The translations under genes were made by a program, and so were the position numbers. This document shows positions 42,560 to 50,772 of a stretch of DNA of 64,000 bases, in pieces. Under the pieces are notes generated by a model that saw only the letters and a program-made list of their open reading frames with translations, was not told the DNA's origin and searched no databases. The stretch comes from an uncultured Lachnospiraceae bacterium (GTDB lineage: Bacteria > Bacillota > Clostridia > Lachnospirales > Lachnospiraceae): NCBI GenBank assembly GCA_910585995.1, contig CAJUGG010000012.1, forward strand, positions 1 to 64,000, in the 5' to 3' direction. The number at the start of each line of letters is the position of its first letter. Position 1 is the stretch's first letter.

Positions 42560-43009
42560 ATGACGGATGCACAGGCAAGGCAGATACAGGAAATGAGGAT
42601 GAAGGGCAGCGGCTATAAGGCTATCGGTGCAGCCATCGGGCTGTCCCGTGACATTGTGAGGAATTACTGCAAAAAGCATAACCTTGCCGGATATGCCGCA
42701 GTGGTTTCAAAAAATATGAAACTCATGGCGGACGGCAAAGAGATCTGCCATTTCTGCGGAAATGCAATTACGCAGCCGAAGACCGGAAGACCGAGACGAT
42801 TTTGCTCAGAAAAATGCAGGAGGGAATGGTGGAAAGCACATCCGGAGGCAATGAACAAAAGTGAAGCCGCTTCCTATGAGCTGATCTGCCAGCATTGCGG
42901 AAAGGCATTCATTTCTTACGGGAATAAAAACAGGAAGTATTGCAGCAGGGAGTGCTACATCCAATACAGATTTTTGAAGGAGGACGAAGATGAAATTCCA
43001 ATGTTTTAG
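42560..43009 (+). CDS. Helix-turn-helix and double zinc-finger phage protein
   Basis: A 149-residue protein. It has an N-terminal resolvase-like helix-turn-helix (MRMKGSGYKAIGAAIGLSRDIVRNY) and two zinc-finger-like pairs (CHFCG with CSEKC; CQHCG with CSREC). It probably binds DNA or interacts with RNA polymerase; a late regulator role is possible. The ATG at 42560 follows GGGGAG. It overlaps the ParB-methyltransferase gene by 20 bases. Confidence 0.75.
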   Translation: MTDAQARQIQEMRMKGSGYKAIGAAIGLSRDIVRNYCKKHNLAGYAAVVSKNMKLMADGKEICHFCGNAITQPKTGRPRRFCSEKCRREWWKAHPEAMNKSEAASYELICQHCGKAFISYGNKNRKYCSRECYIQYRFLKEDEDEIPMF

Positions 43010-44246
43010 AATTGCCGACCTTATCCCGGCAGCGTATAATCCGAGGAAAAAGCTGAAACCCGGCGATAAGGAATATGAAAAGATAAAGAAGTCCATTCAG
43101 GAATTCGGCTATGTCGAGCCGATCATCATCAACGCAGACATGACCATCATCGGCGGACACCAGCGGGCAACGGTGCTTTCTGATCTTGGGTATGATGAAG
43201 TGGAATGTATTGTTGTCGATGTTGACAAGACGAAAGAGAAGGCGCTGAATGTCGCACTGAATAAGATCACGGGCGAGTGGAATAAGGAACTGCTGGCGGA
43301 CCTCATCAAAGATTTGGAGAATTCGGATTTTGATGTAGCGGTCACTGGTTTCGAGCCGCCGGAGATCGAGCAGCTTTTCAATTCCGTCCATGACAAAAAG
43401 GTCAAGGAAGATGATTTCGATGTGGAAGCGGAACTGAAGAAGCCTGTCATGGCAAAGGCCGGGGATGTGTGGCTCTTGGGGAAGCACCGTGTCGTGTGCG
43501 GCGATTCCATCCTGCCGGAAACCTACGATGTGCTGATGGAGGGACGGAAAGCCAACCTTGTGCTGACTGATCCGCCCTACAACGTAAATGTGGAGGAAAC
43601 CGCCGGGAAAATCAAGAACGACAACATGGCGGATGCAGATTTTTACCAGTTCCTTTTTGCGGCTTTCGTCAACATGGAGCAGTCGATGGAGCAGGACGCT
43701 TCCATTTATGTATTCCATGCCGATACGGAGGGGCTGAACTTCCGCAAGGCATTTAAGGAAGCCGGATTCTATCTTTCCGGGTGCTGCATCTGGAAGAAGA
43801 ATGCGCTGGTGCTTGGGCGCAGCCCGTACCAATGGCAGCACGAGCCTTGCCTGTTCGGGTGGAAGAAAGGCGGGAAGCACCAATGGTACTCAGACCGGAA
43901 GCAGACTACGATCTGGGAATATGACCGCCCGAAGGCAAGTAAAGACCATCCCACCATGAAGCCTGTGGCGCTGATGTCGTATCCGATCCAGAATTCCTGC
44001 ATGAGCAACTGCATCGTGCTTGATCCGTTCCTCGGCTCCGGCTCCACGCTGATCGCCTGTGAGCAGACCAACCGTATCTGCTACGGCATAGAGCTGGATG
44101 AGAAATTTGTGGATGTTATCGTCAACCGCTACATTGAGCAGAAAGGCTCGGCGGGGGATGTGTTCCTTATCAGGAACGGCGAGAAAATTTCATATGGAGA
44201 TTTTATTAAGGGAGGTACTGGCCATGAGACAGATGACCTTCCTTGA
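42990..44246 (+). CDS. ParB-domain DNA adenine/N4-cytosine methyltransferase
   Basis: A 418-residue two-domain protein. Residues 1-110 are a ParB/sulfiredoxin-like N-terminal domain (IPAAYNPRKKL, then GGHQRATVLSDLG). Residues 155-400 are an amino-methyltransferase of the beta type (LTDPPYNV near 193-200; SAM motif DPFLGSGSTLIACEQTNR near 350). Phages use such enzymes to protect their DNA from host restriction. AAGGAGG lies upstream. It is directly followed by an m5C methyltransferase, overlapping by 23 bases. Confidence 0.92.
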   Translation: MKFQCFRIADLIPAAYNPRKKLKPGDKEYEKIKKSIQEFGYVEPIIINADMTIIGGHQRATVLSDLGYDEVECIVVDVDKTKEKALNVALNKITGEWNKELLADLIKDLENSDFDVAVTGFEPPEIEQLFNSVHDKKVKEDDFDVEAELKKPVMAKAGDVWLLGKHRVVCGDSILPETYDVLMEGRKANLVLTDPPYNVNVEETAGKIKNDNMADADFYQFLFAAFVNMEQSMEQDASIYVFHADTEGLNFRKAFKEAGFYLSGCCIWKKNALVLGRSPYQWQHEPCLFGWKKGGKHQWYSDRKQTTIWEYDRPKASKDHPTMKPVALMSYPIQNSCMSNCIVLDPFLGSGSTLIACEQTNRICYGIELDEKFVDVIVNRYIEQKGSAGDVFLIRNGEKISYGDFIKGGTGHETDDLP

Positions 44247-45510
44247 TTTATGTTCAGGCATCGGCGGTTTCCGGCTCGGTCTTGAGAGGGCGGGGCATAA
44301 ATGTATCGGTTATTGCGAATATGATAAATTTGCACGGGCTTCCTATGAAGCCATGTATGACACGGAAGGAGAGTGGAAAGCGGATGACGTCACAAAACTC
44401 AAAAGCGAAGATGTCCCCGATGCGGACATCTGGTGTTTCGGCTTCCCCTGTCAGGACATCTCCGTTGCGGGGAAACAGAGGGGACTGGTCGGAAAAAGAA
44501 GTGGAATATATTACAACATTATTGACCTCATCAAAGACAAAGAAGAAAGTGCTAAGCCCACATACCTACTTGTTGAAAACGTTAAGAACCTGTTATCAAT
44601 TAACGCTGGATTCGATTTTGCCTCCGTTCTCTCTGAAATGGACGAAGCAGGGTATGACTGTCGGTGGCAGGTGCTTAATTCCAAAAATTTCGGAGTCCCG
44701 CAGAACAGAGAGCGCGTGTTCATTATCGCAAATCTTAGAAGCAGAGGTAGACGGGAAATATTACCTCACAGCGGAGAAAACGCAGCAGCTCTTAAGCAGC
44801 TTATAGGCGGGATGCAGGGATACCGTGTATATGACACAGATGGTATCTCCGCAACCCTTGTCGGGAATGCAGGGGGTATCGGGGCGAAGACGGGATTATA
44901 TTTTATCGACCAGTCCAATACAGCACCGAAGGTTACGGATACCGCCAGATGCCTGACTGCAAGGTACAATGCCGGGATCATCAACCATGCCGCCGTAAAT
45001 TCCGCAGTCTTGGAAGTGCGTCCGGTACTTACCCCGGAGCGGATGGAGAAACGGCAGAACGGCAGGAGGATGAAGGAAGACGGGGAGCCGATGTTTACCC
45101 TGACCTCTCAGGATAGGCATGGCGTATATATTTGTGAAAAAGAAGATCAGTCCGGCGTAAAAGTAAAAAATGCGACAAAGGCAGGATATGAGGAAGCGCA
45201 TATCGGCGATAGCATCAACCTTGCTTATCCGGAAAGCAGTACAAGGCGTGGCAGGGTTGGGAAGGGCTGTTCGCAGACTTTGGATTGTTCCGGGCAGATG
45301 GGGACGCTAATGAAGGGCGGCAGAATCCGGCGGCTTACGCCGAGGGAGTGCTTCCGATTGCAGGGATTCCCCGATGAACTGTATGAAAAAGCGGCGGCAG
45401 TCAATTCAGATGCGCAACTGTATAAACAAGCTGGAAATGCAGTGACGGCAACGGTGGCATACGCTGTCGCAATGTCCCTGCCGGAATCACGGGAGCCGGA
45501 TATTTTCTGA
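44224..45510 (+). CDS. Phage DNA cytosine-5 methyltransferase
   Basis: A 428-residue C5 methyltransferase: DLCSGIGGFRLGL (motif I), catalytic Cys76 in GFPCQDIS, LLVENVKNLL (VI), PQNRERVFIIA (VIII), ECFRLQGFPDELY (IX) and QAGNAVTATVAYA (X). The start at 44224 has GGGAGG upstream. Its codon and base composition match the phage, unlike the AT-rich methyltransferases near 20 kb. It likely guards phage DNA. Confidence 0.93.
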   Translation: MRQMTFLDLCSGIGGFRLGLERAGHKCIGYCEYDKFARASYEAMYDTEGEWKADDVTKLKSEDVPDADIWCFGFPCQDISVAGKQRGLVGKRSGIYYNIIDLIKDKEESAKPTYLLVENVKNLLSINAGFDFASVLSEMDEAGYDCRWQVLNSKNFGVPQNRERVFIIANLRSRGRREILPHSGENAAALKQLIGGMQGYRVYDTDGISATLVGNAGGIGAKTGLYFIDQSNTAPKVTDTARCLTARYNAGIINHAAVNSAVLEVRPVLTPERMEKRQNGRRMKEDGEPMFTLTSQDRHGVYICEKEDQSGVKVKNATKAGYEEAHIGDSINLAYPESSTRRGRVGKGCSQTLDCSGQMGTLMKGGRIRRLTPRECFRLQGFPDELYEKAAAVNSDAQLYKQAGNAVTATVAYAVAMSLPESREPDIF

Positions 45511-45529
45511 TAATATCCGAAGTATTCGC

Positions 45530-45568
45530 TTGACTATTTGGGGCTTTAGAGTGATTAATGTTACTACC
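45530..45568 (+). promoter_or_regulatory. Shared leader motif, first copy
   Basis: TTGACT (45530-45535) followed by TTTAGAGTGATTAATG and TTACTACC (45545-45568). A near copy, TTGACT at 46985 and TTTAGAGCGAATATG-TACCTACC at 47005-47027, precedes the gene at 47061. Possible phage promoter or regulator site. Confidence 0.4.
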
Positions 45569-45591
45569 AAAAAACAAGGAGGACAGCGAAT

Positions 45592-46500
45592 ATGAAGGAA
45601 ATTATGACAAACGCTGAAAGCAGAAAAAATGTAGTAAAGGCACTCGCAGAGCATCTTGGAGAGAAGGCGGTTTATGCCGGTCCGCCAACCTTCGCTTATC
45701 AGGTCGGGAACATTACGGTAGACCGGGAAGGCAAGATCATTCTTGAGGATGAGAGCCGGATGGAGGAGATTACGGCAGTGCTCACGGAATGCGGTTTCTT
45801 GGGGAACAGCAAGGAAGAAGCGGAATCAGAAACTTCTTACACGGGCATCCGCATTCCGGTTGGGGAAATGGGAGCGCAGGGAATCATCAACCTCCTGAAC
45901 ATGCTCCACGCAAAGCAGTACCTGATCAATAAGGCAATCGGGCAGGACGGTTTTTCGGTCAGCGACAGCCTGATTACAGATCTGGAAGCCGGGACATTTC
46001 AGGATGCCGGGGAAGTGATCGCCTTCATCGGAAACCATGATGGCAGCAATGCGGGATTCGCTTTTTTGGAGGACACCATTCTTTTTACGGGATTTCCCTA
46101 CACCGAGGAGCCGGGAGCAGTGAGAGCCTACACGGTGCTTGCTTCCAAGATGGTGCAGTCGGCGGGAATGCAGAAGCGGATCAGCCCGAAGCCGACCATT
46201 GAGGAAAATGAAAAATACTACATGAGGTCTTGGATGGTAAGGATCGGGCTTGGCGGTAAGGATACGAAGGAAGAACGGACATTCCTCCTTAGCGGATTGA
46301 AGGGGCATACGGCATTTCGGACTCCGGCGGATGAGGAGAAGTGGAAAGCAAACCGTAAGGCGGCACGGGCGGCTGCAAAGGAAACAGCAGGAGAAACTTC
46401 AGAAGAGACAGCGGAGGAAACGGCAGAAGAAACTACGGAGACGGCAGTGGAGGAAACCACAGAAGAAATTGCAGAGGAGGAAGCGGGATGTTCGGAGTAA
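45592..46500 (+). CDS. Conserved phage protein with repetitive acidic tail
   Basis: A 302-residue protein often labelled virulence-related in Firmicutes phages. The ordered part spans residues 1-250 (GIRIPVGEMGAQGIINLLNM, AFIGNHDGSNAGFAFLEDTI). The tail (about 262-298) is a run of E, T and A repeats (EETAEETAEETTE). AAGGAGG lies upstream. It overlaps the next gene by 13 bases. Function unknown. Confidence 0.75.
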   Translation: MKEIMTNAESRKNVVKALAEHLGEKAVYAGPPTFAYQVGNITVDREGKIILEDESRMEEITAVLTECGFLGNSKEEAESETSYTGIRIPVGEMGAQGIINLLNMLHAKQYLINKAIGQDGFSVSDSLITDLEAGTFQDAGEVIAFIGNHDGSNAGFAFLEDTILFTGFPYTEEPGAVRAYTVLASKMVQSAGMQKRISPKPTIEENEKYYMRSWMVRIGLGGKDTKEERTFLLSGLKGHTAFRTPADEEKWKANRKAARAAAKETAGETSEETAEETAEETTETAVEETTEEIAEEEAGCSE

Positions 46501-46718
46501 GCAGGGAACTGCTGGAAAGGCTGAGAAACGAGTATCCGCAGGGAACGAAGGTACGGCTCATCCGCTTGGATGATCCGTACCGCAAAATCCCGGAGGGGAC
46601 AATCGGCACGGTGGAATTTGTGGACGATGCGGGGCAGATACATACCCGGTGGCAAGGGCATGGCTCCCTGCCGCTGATCTGCGGCGAAGATGAGTGGGAG
46701 AAGGTGAGTGGGGCATGA
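46488..46718 (+). CDS. DUF4314 domain protein
   Basis: A 76-residue protein: YPQGTKVRLIRLDDPYRKIP, then GTIGTVEFVDDAGQIHTRWQ, the DUF4314 pattern, a small SH3-like fold of phages and mobile elements. It overlaps both neighbours (13 bases upstream, ATGA downstream). Function unknown. Confidence 0.85.
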   Translation: MFGVSRELLERLRNEYPQGTKVRLIRLDDPYRKIPEGTIGTVEFVDDAGQIHTRWQGHGSLPLICGEDEWEKVSGA

Positions 46719-46933
46719 GCCAGCAGAAAAAACTTGCCGGGAATGCGGCGGATAAGAGGAGCCGTTCCCGTTGGAGAAAGCAGTGGAATGCGGAGATGAT
46801 GCGCGGAACACGGCTTCGGAAGCGGCTGCTGAATAAGAAAATCCGCAGGCTGGGAAAAACCGGAGAAGTCCATAATGACTGTTCTTACCGCAAGGTGGAA
46901 GGAAGGGCGAAAGATTACTGGACGGTTTCGTAA
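46715..46933 (+). CDS. Basic phage hypothetical protein
   Basis: A 72-residue very basic protein (many R and K throughout, for example RSRSRWRKQW and RLRKRLLNKKIRRLG), likely nucleic-acid binding. ATGA overlap with the DUF4314 gene suggests coupled translation. Confidence 0.6.
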   Translation: MSQQKKLAGNAADKRSRSRWRKQWNAEMMRGTRLRKRLLNKKIRRLGKTGEVHNDCSYRKVEGRAKDYWTVS

Positions 46934-47060
46934 ATAATCCGCACAATTTCCGGCAGGAATGTTTGTGCAGATTATGGAGAGAAATTGACTGGATAATTCT
47001 TCTGTTTAGAGCGAATATGTACCTACCGAAAGGAAAACAAAGAAAACGGAGGAAACAGAC

Positions 47061-47381
47061 ATGACGAAAACAGAAATTTTTGCAAAGATTAAGGAAGCGG
47101 CAGAGGATTATGGGCTGGCGGCTGCCGAGTACAACGGGAGGATGGAAATCCGGGGGACTTGGACGAACATCTTCATCAACGAGAAGATGGATTTTGGGAG
47201 CTTCAACCGGGAGAAAAAAGAGATGACGGCGAGTTTTACGGCGGACTGCAGCATCTGCAGGATGGGCGGGAACACCACACCGGACGACCTCTTCAAAGCG
47301 GCGGATGAGATAAGGAAAGCCGCAACGCTGACGGAATTCATTAACGGAAAAAATTATAGCTGCATTTATAAGATGGATTAA
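47061..47381 (+). CDS. Phage hypothetical protein
   Basis: A 106-residue protein starting MTKTEIFAKIKEAAEDYGLA, mixed alpha and beta, with two cysteines (CSIC). It has AACGGAGG upstream and the second copy of the shared leader motif. Function unknown. Confidence 0.65.
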   Translation: MTKTEIFAKIKEAAEDYGLAAAEYNGRMEIRGTWTNIFINEKMDFGSFNREKKEMTASFTADCSICRMGGNTTPDDLFKAADEIRKAATLTEFINGKNYSCIYKMD

Positions 47382-47450
47382 GAAAAATATACGGAAAGGG
47401 CTTCTTAGGAGGCCCTTTCTGTCTGCCATGATCTGGAGGAGGTGAGGACA

Positions 47451-47930
47451 GTGGCGCAGAGAGGAAGAAAACCGAAGCCTACGGCGGTAAAGGTGCTGGA
47501 GGGCAATCCGGGCAAGCGGAGCCTGAACACGGGCGAGCCGAAGCCGGAGAAGAAAGCCCCGCGCTGTCCTTCATGGCTTGAGGAGGAAGCAAAAAAGGAA
47601 TGGAAACGGATGGCGAAGCAGTTGGAGCAGCTTGGCATCCTTACGGAGATCGATATGGCGGCGTTTGCCGGATACTGCCAAGCGTATGCGAGGTGGAAGG
47701 AGGCGGAGGAGTTTATTACGCAGCACGGCACAATCGTGAAGACGCCAAGCGGGTACTGGCAGCAGGTGCCGCAGGTTTCCATTGCACAGACTTATCTTAA
47801 AATCATGAATAAGTTTTGTGAGCAGTTCGGCCTGACGCCTTCCGCCAGAAGCAGGATCACGGCAAACGAGGGGGAAGATAAGCAGAGCGATGAGATGGAG
47901 CTTCTGCTTGTGAAGGGTGGTGCGAAATAG
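47451..47930 (+). CDS. terS: Terminase small subunit (P27 family)
   Basis: A 159-residue P27-type small terminase: GRKPKPTAVKVLEGNPGKR at the start, then CPSWLEEEAKKEWKRM, AFAGYCQAYARWKEAEEF and a LTPSARSRI end. It recognises packaging sites on phage DNA and feeds TerL. The GTG at 47451 lies eight bases after GGAGGAGG. Its stop overlaps the terL GTG by one base. Confidence 0.92.
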   Translation: MAQRGRKPKPTAVKVLEGNPGKRSLNTGEPKPEKKAPRCPSWLEEEAKKEWKRMAKQLEQLGILTEIDMAAFAGYCQAYARWKEAEEFITQHGTIVKTPSGYWQQVPQVSIAQTYLKIMNKFCEQFGLTPSARSRITANEGEDKQSDEMELLLVKGGAK

Positions 47931-49477
47931 TGTTTGATGAAGCGAAAGCGGCCCATGCCGTAAATTTTATAAACTGCCTGAAGCATACGAAAGGGCGATG
48001 GAGGGGTATCCCCTTTGAACTGCTCCCGTGGCAGGATCAGATCATCCGTACTTTGTTCGGCACAGTCAAAGGGAACGGATACCGCCAGTACAATACCTGC
48101 TACTGCGAGATCCCAAAGAAAAATGGGAAATCAGAACTAGCGGCGGCTGTTGCCCTTTATATGACCTGCGGCGATGGCGAATGGGGAGCGGAGGTGTACG
48201 GCTGCGCTTCTGACCGCCAGCAGGCGTCCATCGTATTTGATGTGGCGGTGGACATGGTGGACCAATGCCCTGCACTGAAAAAGAGGATCAAGCCTGTCAT
48301 GTCCGTGAAGCGTCTCGTATATAAACCGACCAACAGTTTTTATCAGGTATTGTCGGCTGAAGCCTATACGAAGCATGGCCTCAATGTCCATGCGGTTATT
48401 TTTGATGAGCTGCACGCACAGCCGAACAGGGAGCTGTTTGATGTCATGACGAAAGGCTCCGGCGATGCAAGGACGCAGCCGCTGTTTTTTCTGATTACGA
48501 CAGCCGGGACAGACCGGAATTCCGTATGTTTTGAACAGCACCAGAAGGCGGTGGACATCATGGAGGGCAGGAAGATTGATCCGACCTTCTACCCTGTGAT
48601 TTACGGCGCTTCAGATGATGAGGACTGGACGAAGGAGGAAACGTGGTTTAAAGCCAATCCATCCCTCGGCTATACAATAGATTTGGAAAAGGTGCAGAAC
48701 GCCTATATCAGTGCGAGGGAAAATGCGGCGGAGGAAAATGTGTTCCGGCAGTTACGCCTGAATCAGTGGGTAAAGCAGAGTACCCGCTGGATGCAGATGG
48801 ATAAGTGGGATGCCTGTGCGTTCCCGGTGGATGCGGATGAACTTGCGGGGAGGGAATGCTACGGCGGCCTTGACCTTTCCAGTTCCACGGATATCACGGC
48901 ATTTGTGCTTGTATTCCCTCCGAGAAATGATGCGGAAAAATATATCATCCTGCCGTTCTGCTGGATTCCGGAGGAGAATATACGGCTTCGAGTCCGGCGT
49001 GACCATGTGCCTTACGATGTATGGGCGATGGAAGGGTGCCTGCAGACTACGGAGGGGAATGTCATCCATTACGGATTCATCGAGCAGTTCATTGAAAGGC
49101 TTGGAATGAAATACCATATCAGGGAGATTGCGTTTGACCGTTGGGGAGCAGTCCAGATGGTGCAGAATCTGGAGGGCATGGGATTTACGGTTGTCCCATT
49201 CGGGCAAGGCTATAAAGATATGAGTCCGCCGACAAAGGAACTGATGAAGCTGACGCTGGAACAGCGGATCGCCCACGGCGGCCATAAGGTGCTGCGGTGG
49301 ATGATGGATAACGTGTTTGTGCGGCAGGACCCAGCCGGAAATATCAAGATGGATAAGGAAAAATCCACGGAGAAAATTGATGCAGCAGTCGCTACGGTTA
49401 TGGCGCTTGACCGGGCTATCCGTCATGGCGGGAGCGAAGGCAGTGTCTATGATGAACGGGGTATTTTGGTTTTTTAA
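47930..49477 (+). CDS. terL: Terminase large subunit
   Basis: A 515-residue packaging motor. The ATPase domain has the Walker A-like IPKKNGKSELAA near 62-73 and the Walker B FDELHAQ near 156. The nuclease domain has GGLDLSSSTDITAF (Asp near 310), FDRWGAVQM, and DAAVATVMALDRA. Family Terminase_1, usual with HK97-type heads. GTG start overlapping terS. Normally portal would follow directly; here a foreign two-gene module is inserted. Confidence 0.95.
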   Translation: MFDEAKAAHAVNFINCLKHTKGRWRGIPFELLPWQDQIIRTLFGTVKGNGYRQYNTCYCEIPKKNGKSELAAAVALYMTCGDGEWGAEVYGCASDRQQASIVFDVAVDMVDQCPALKKRIKPVMSVKRLVYKPTNSFYQVLSAEAYTKHGLNVHAVIFDELHAQPNRELFDVMTKGSGDARTQPLFFLITTAGTDRNSVCFEQHQKAVDIMEGRKIDPTFYPVIYGASDDEDWTKEETWFKANPSLGYTIDLEKVQNAYISARENAAEENVFRQLRLNQWVKQSTRWMQMDKWDACAFPVDADELAGRECYGGLDLSSSTDITAFVLVFPPRNDAEKYIILPFCWIPEENIRLRVRRDHVPYDVWAMEGCLQTTEGNVIHYGFIEQFIERLGMKYHIREIAFDRWGAVQMVQNLEGMGFTVVPFGQGYKDMSPPTKELMKLTLEQRIAHGGHKVLRWMMDNVFVRQDPAGNIKMDKEKSTEKIDAAVATVMALDRAIRHGGSEGSVYDERGILVF

Positions 49478-49507
49478 AGAAAATCATAACAATGTATATG
49501 GGAAGTG

Positions 49508-49516
49508 TGATATAAT
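49508..49516 (+). promoter_or_regulatory. Extended -10 promoter of the inserted module
   Basis: TG-A-TATAAT, 27 bases before the ATG at 49543, in the short gap after terL. No good -35 is visible. AGGAGG follows before the start codon. Confidence 0.55.
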
Positions 49517-49542
49517 TAGAAAAAATCATAGGAGGCGCAAAA

Positions 49543-50772
49543 ATGTTTTCTATTCCATATACATTTGCAAACGAGGATGAGAGTTATATTACGATCCCGG
49601 CCTTAAAAAGATTTGCTAGGGAGAAGAAAAAAGAAGATCTTAAAACAACCTTAGATAGACCACAGTTAATACAGGATATTGAAAATTATGCAAACCAGTC
49701 ACCGGAAAAGGAAGAGGAAGTTTTAGACTGGCTGGATCATGTGCTGATAGAAGGAATTAAAGATGTACAGATAAAGATTGTAGATGATGAGTCATTTACA
49801 ACTGCTTTTTTGAACGAAGATGAATATGTGGAACAAATTGTGGAACCCTTATTAGTGAATGCAGAAAATAGACATTTAAATAAAGGATATTCTGGTGAGT
49901 TAAGTTTGTTTCGCTATGAGATTTCTAATGAGGAAGAATATGGGCGAAGAATACGGTTGTATCTGGGAAAACTGTTATGTACTTTTGATAAAAAACATGG
50001 TGCAGCAACAGTCCCATATCCAATTGCAGTTGACGTATACTGCGATATAGGAATTATTGTATCTCGTGCAAAATCTAAATCTGGATTATACAAGTATGTG
50101 GATGAATTTGTGTTGGAACAGGCAACACCAACTAAGTCTGAAAAAGAAACAGCTACAGCCATAAAATGGGTGTGTGAGAAGTTGGCAATCGGTACAAAAA
50201 AGAGCTTTGAAGCAGAAACTGTATTTAAATCCCGCCTGTATTGTATGTTGGAAAGATATACACAGACACCAAATGAGATTATAGAACTGATAAATCAGAA
50301 AACAGCAGAAATTGATGGAATCGTTGATTCTGTGATGCATCAGATTTGTAATCTGAAACGAGCTTATGAAGAGGATGTAAGATCCAATGTCTTAAATATG
50401 GTGGAGAAGTACTTTTCTATCAGTTATCCGGATAAACGGATATTCATTAAAGATAGAGAAGCATATCCATTAAAGCTGAATGCTACAGATGAAGAAGATT
50501 CAAAAGTTGAGCAGACGGCTGCATTAGAAGAACCGCTTCAGTCAAAAGCAATTTTCTTTGATAACAAAAAAATGCTACAAAAAAGTCAGGCATGTGATGG
50601 CGTAACATTTATGTTTGCGAGAATTAACACGATGTATTGTTCTAAACAATTCAAAGTAAAAATAGTGGTGAATAAGGATTACTGTATACTCAAGTTTACG
50701 GAGTATACAATGGAGGAGGATATTATACATGTATTGTTCTCACTTATCGGCACTGCAAGGAATGCTGGATGA
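49543..50772 (+). CDS. Unrecognised protein of the terL-portal module (gene A)
   Basis: A 409-residue soluble protein, no signal or membrane segment. It starts MFSIPYTFANEDESYITIPA. The N-terminal third is acidic and helical. A middle segment, YPIAVDVYCDIGIIVSRAKS, looks like paired strands followed by a basic loop. A helical region with lysine-rich parts follows. No nuclease, ATPase or methylase motif was found. AT-rich compared with terL and portal. The last 44 bases overlap the start of gene B in another frame, so the two are tightly coupled. It may be a regulator, sensor or targeting subunit of the nuclease in gene B. Confidence 0.75.
   Translation: MFSIPYTFANEDESYITIPALKRFAREKKKEDLKTTLDRPQLIQDIENYANQSPEKEEEVLDWLDHVLIEGIKDVQIKIVDDESFTTAFLNEDEYVEQIVEPLLVNAENRHLNKGYSGELSLFRYEISNEEEYGRRIRLYLGKLLCTFDKKHGAATVPYPIAVDVYCDIGIIVSRAKSKSGLYKYVDEFVLEQATPTKSEKETATAIKWVCEKLAIGTKKSFEAETVFKSRLYCMLERYTQTPNEIIELINQKTAEIDGIVDSVMHQICNLKRAYEEDVRSNVLNMVEKYFSISYPDKRIFIKDREAYPLKLNATDEEDSKVEQTAALEEPLQSKAIFFDNKKMLQKSQACDGVTFMFARINTMYCSKQFKVKIVVNKDYCILKFTEYTMEEDIIHVLFSLIGTARNAG

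Noticed and set aside
42909..43883. Minus-strand open frame of 324 codons
   Set aside because: It is antisense to the ParB-methyltransferase, whose motifs are intact; a shadow frame of GC-rich phage DNA.
46218..47429. Long minus-strand open frame of 403 codons
   Set aside because: It lies antisense to four overlapping phage genes with good ribosome sites, has repetitive low-complexity content from the acidic repeat, and no start signal.
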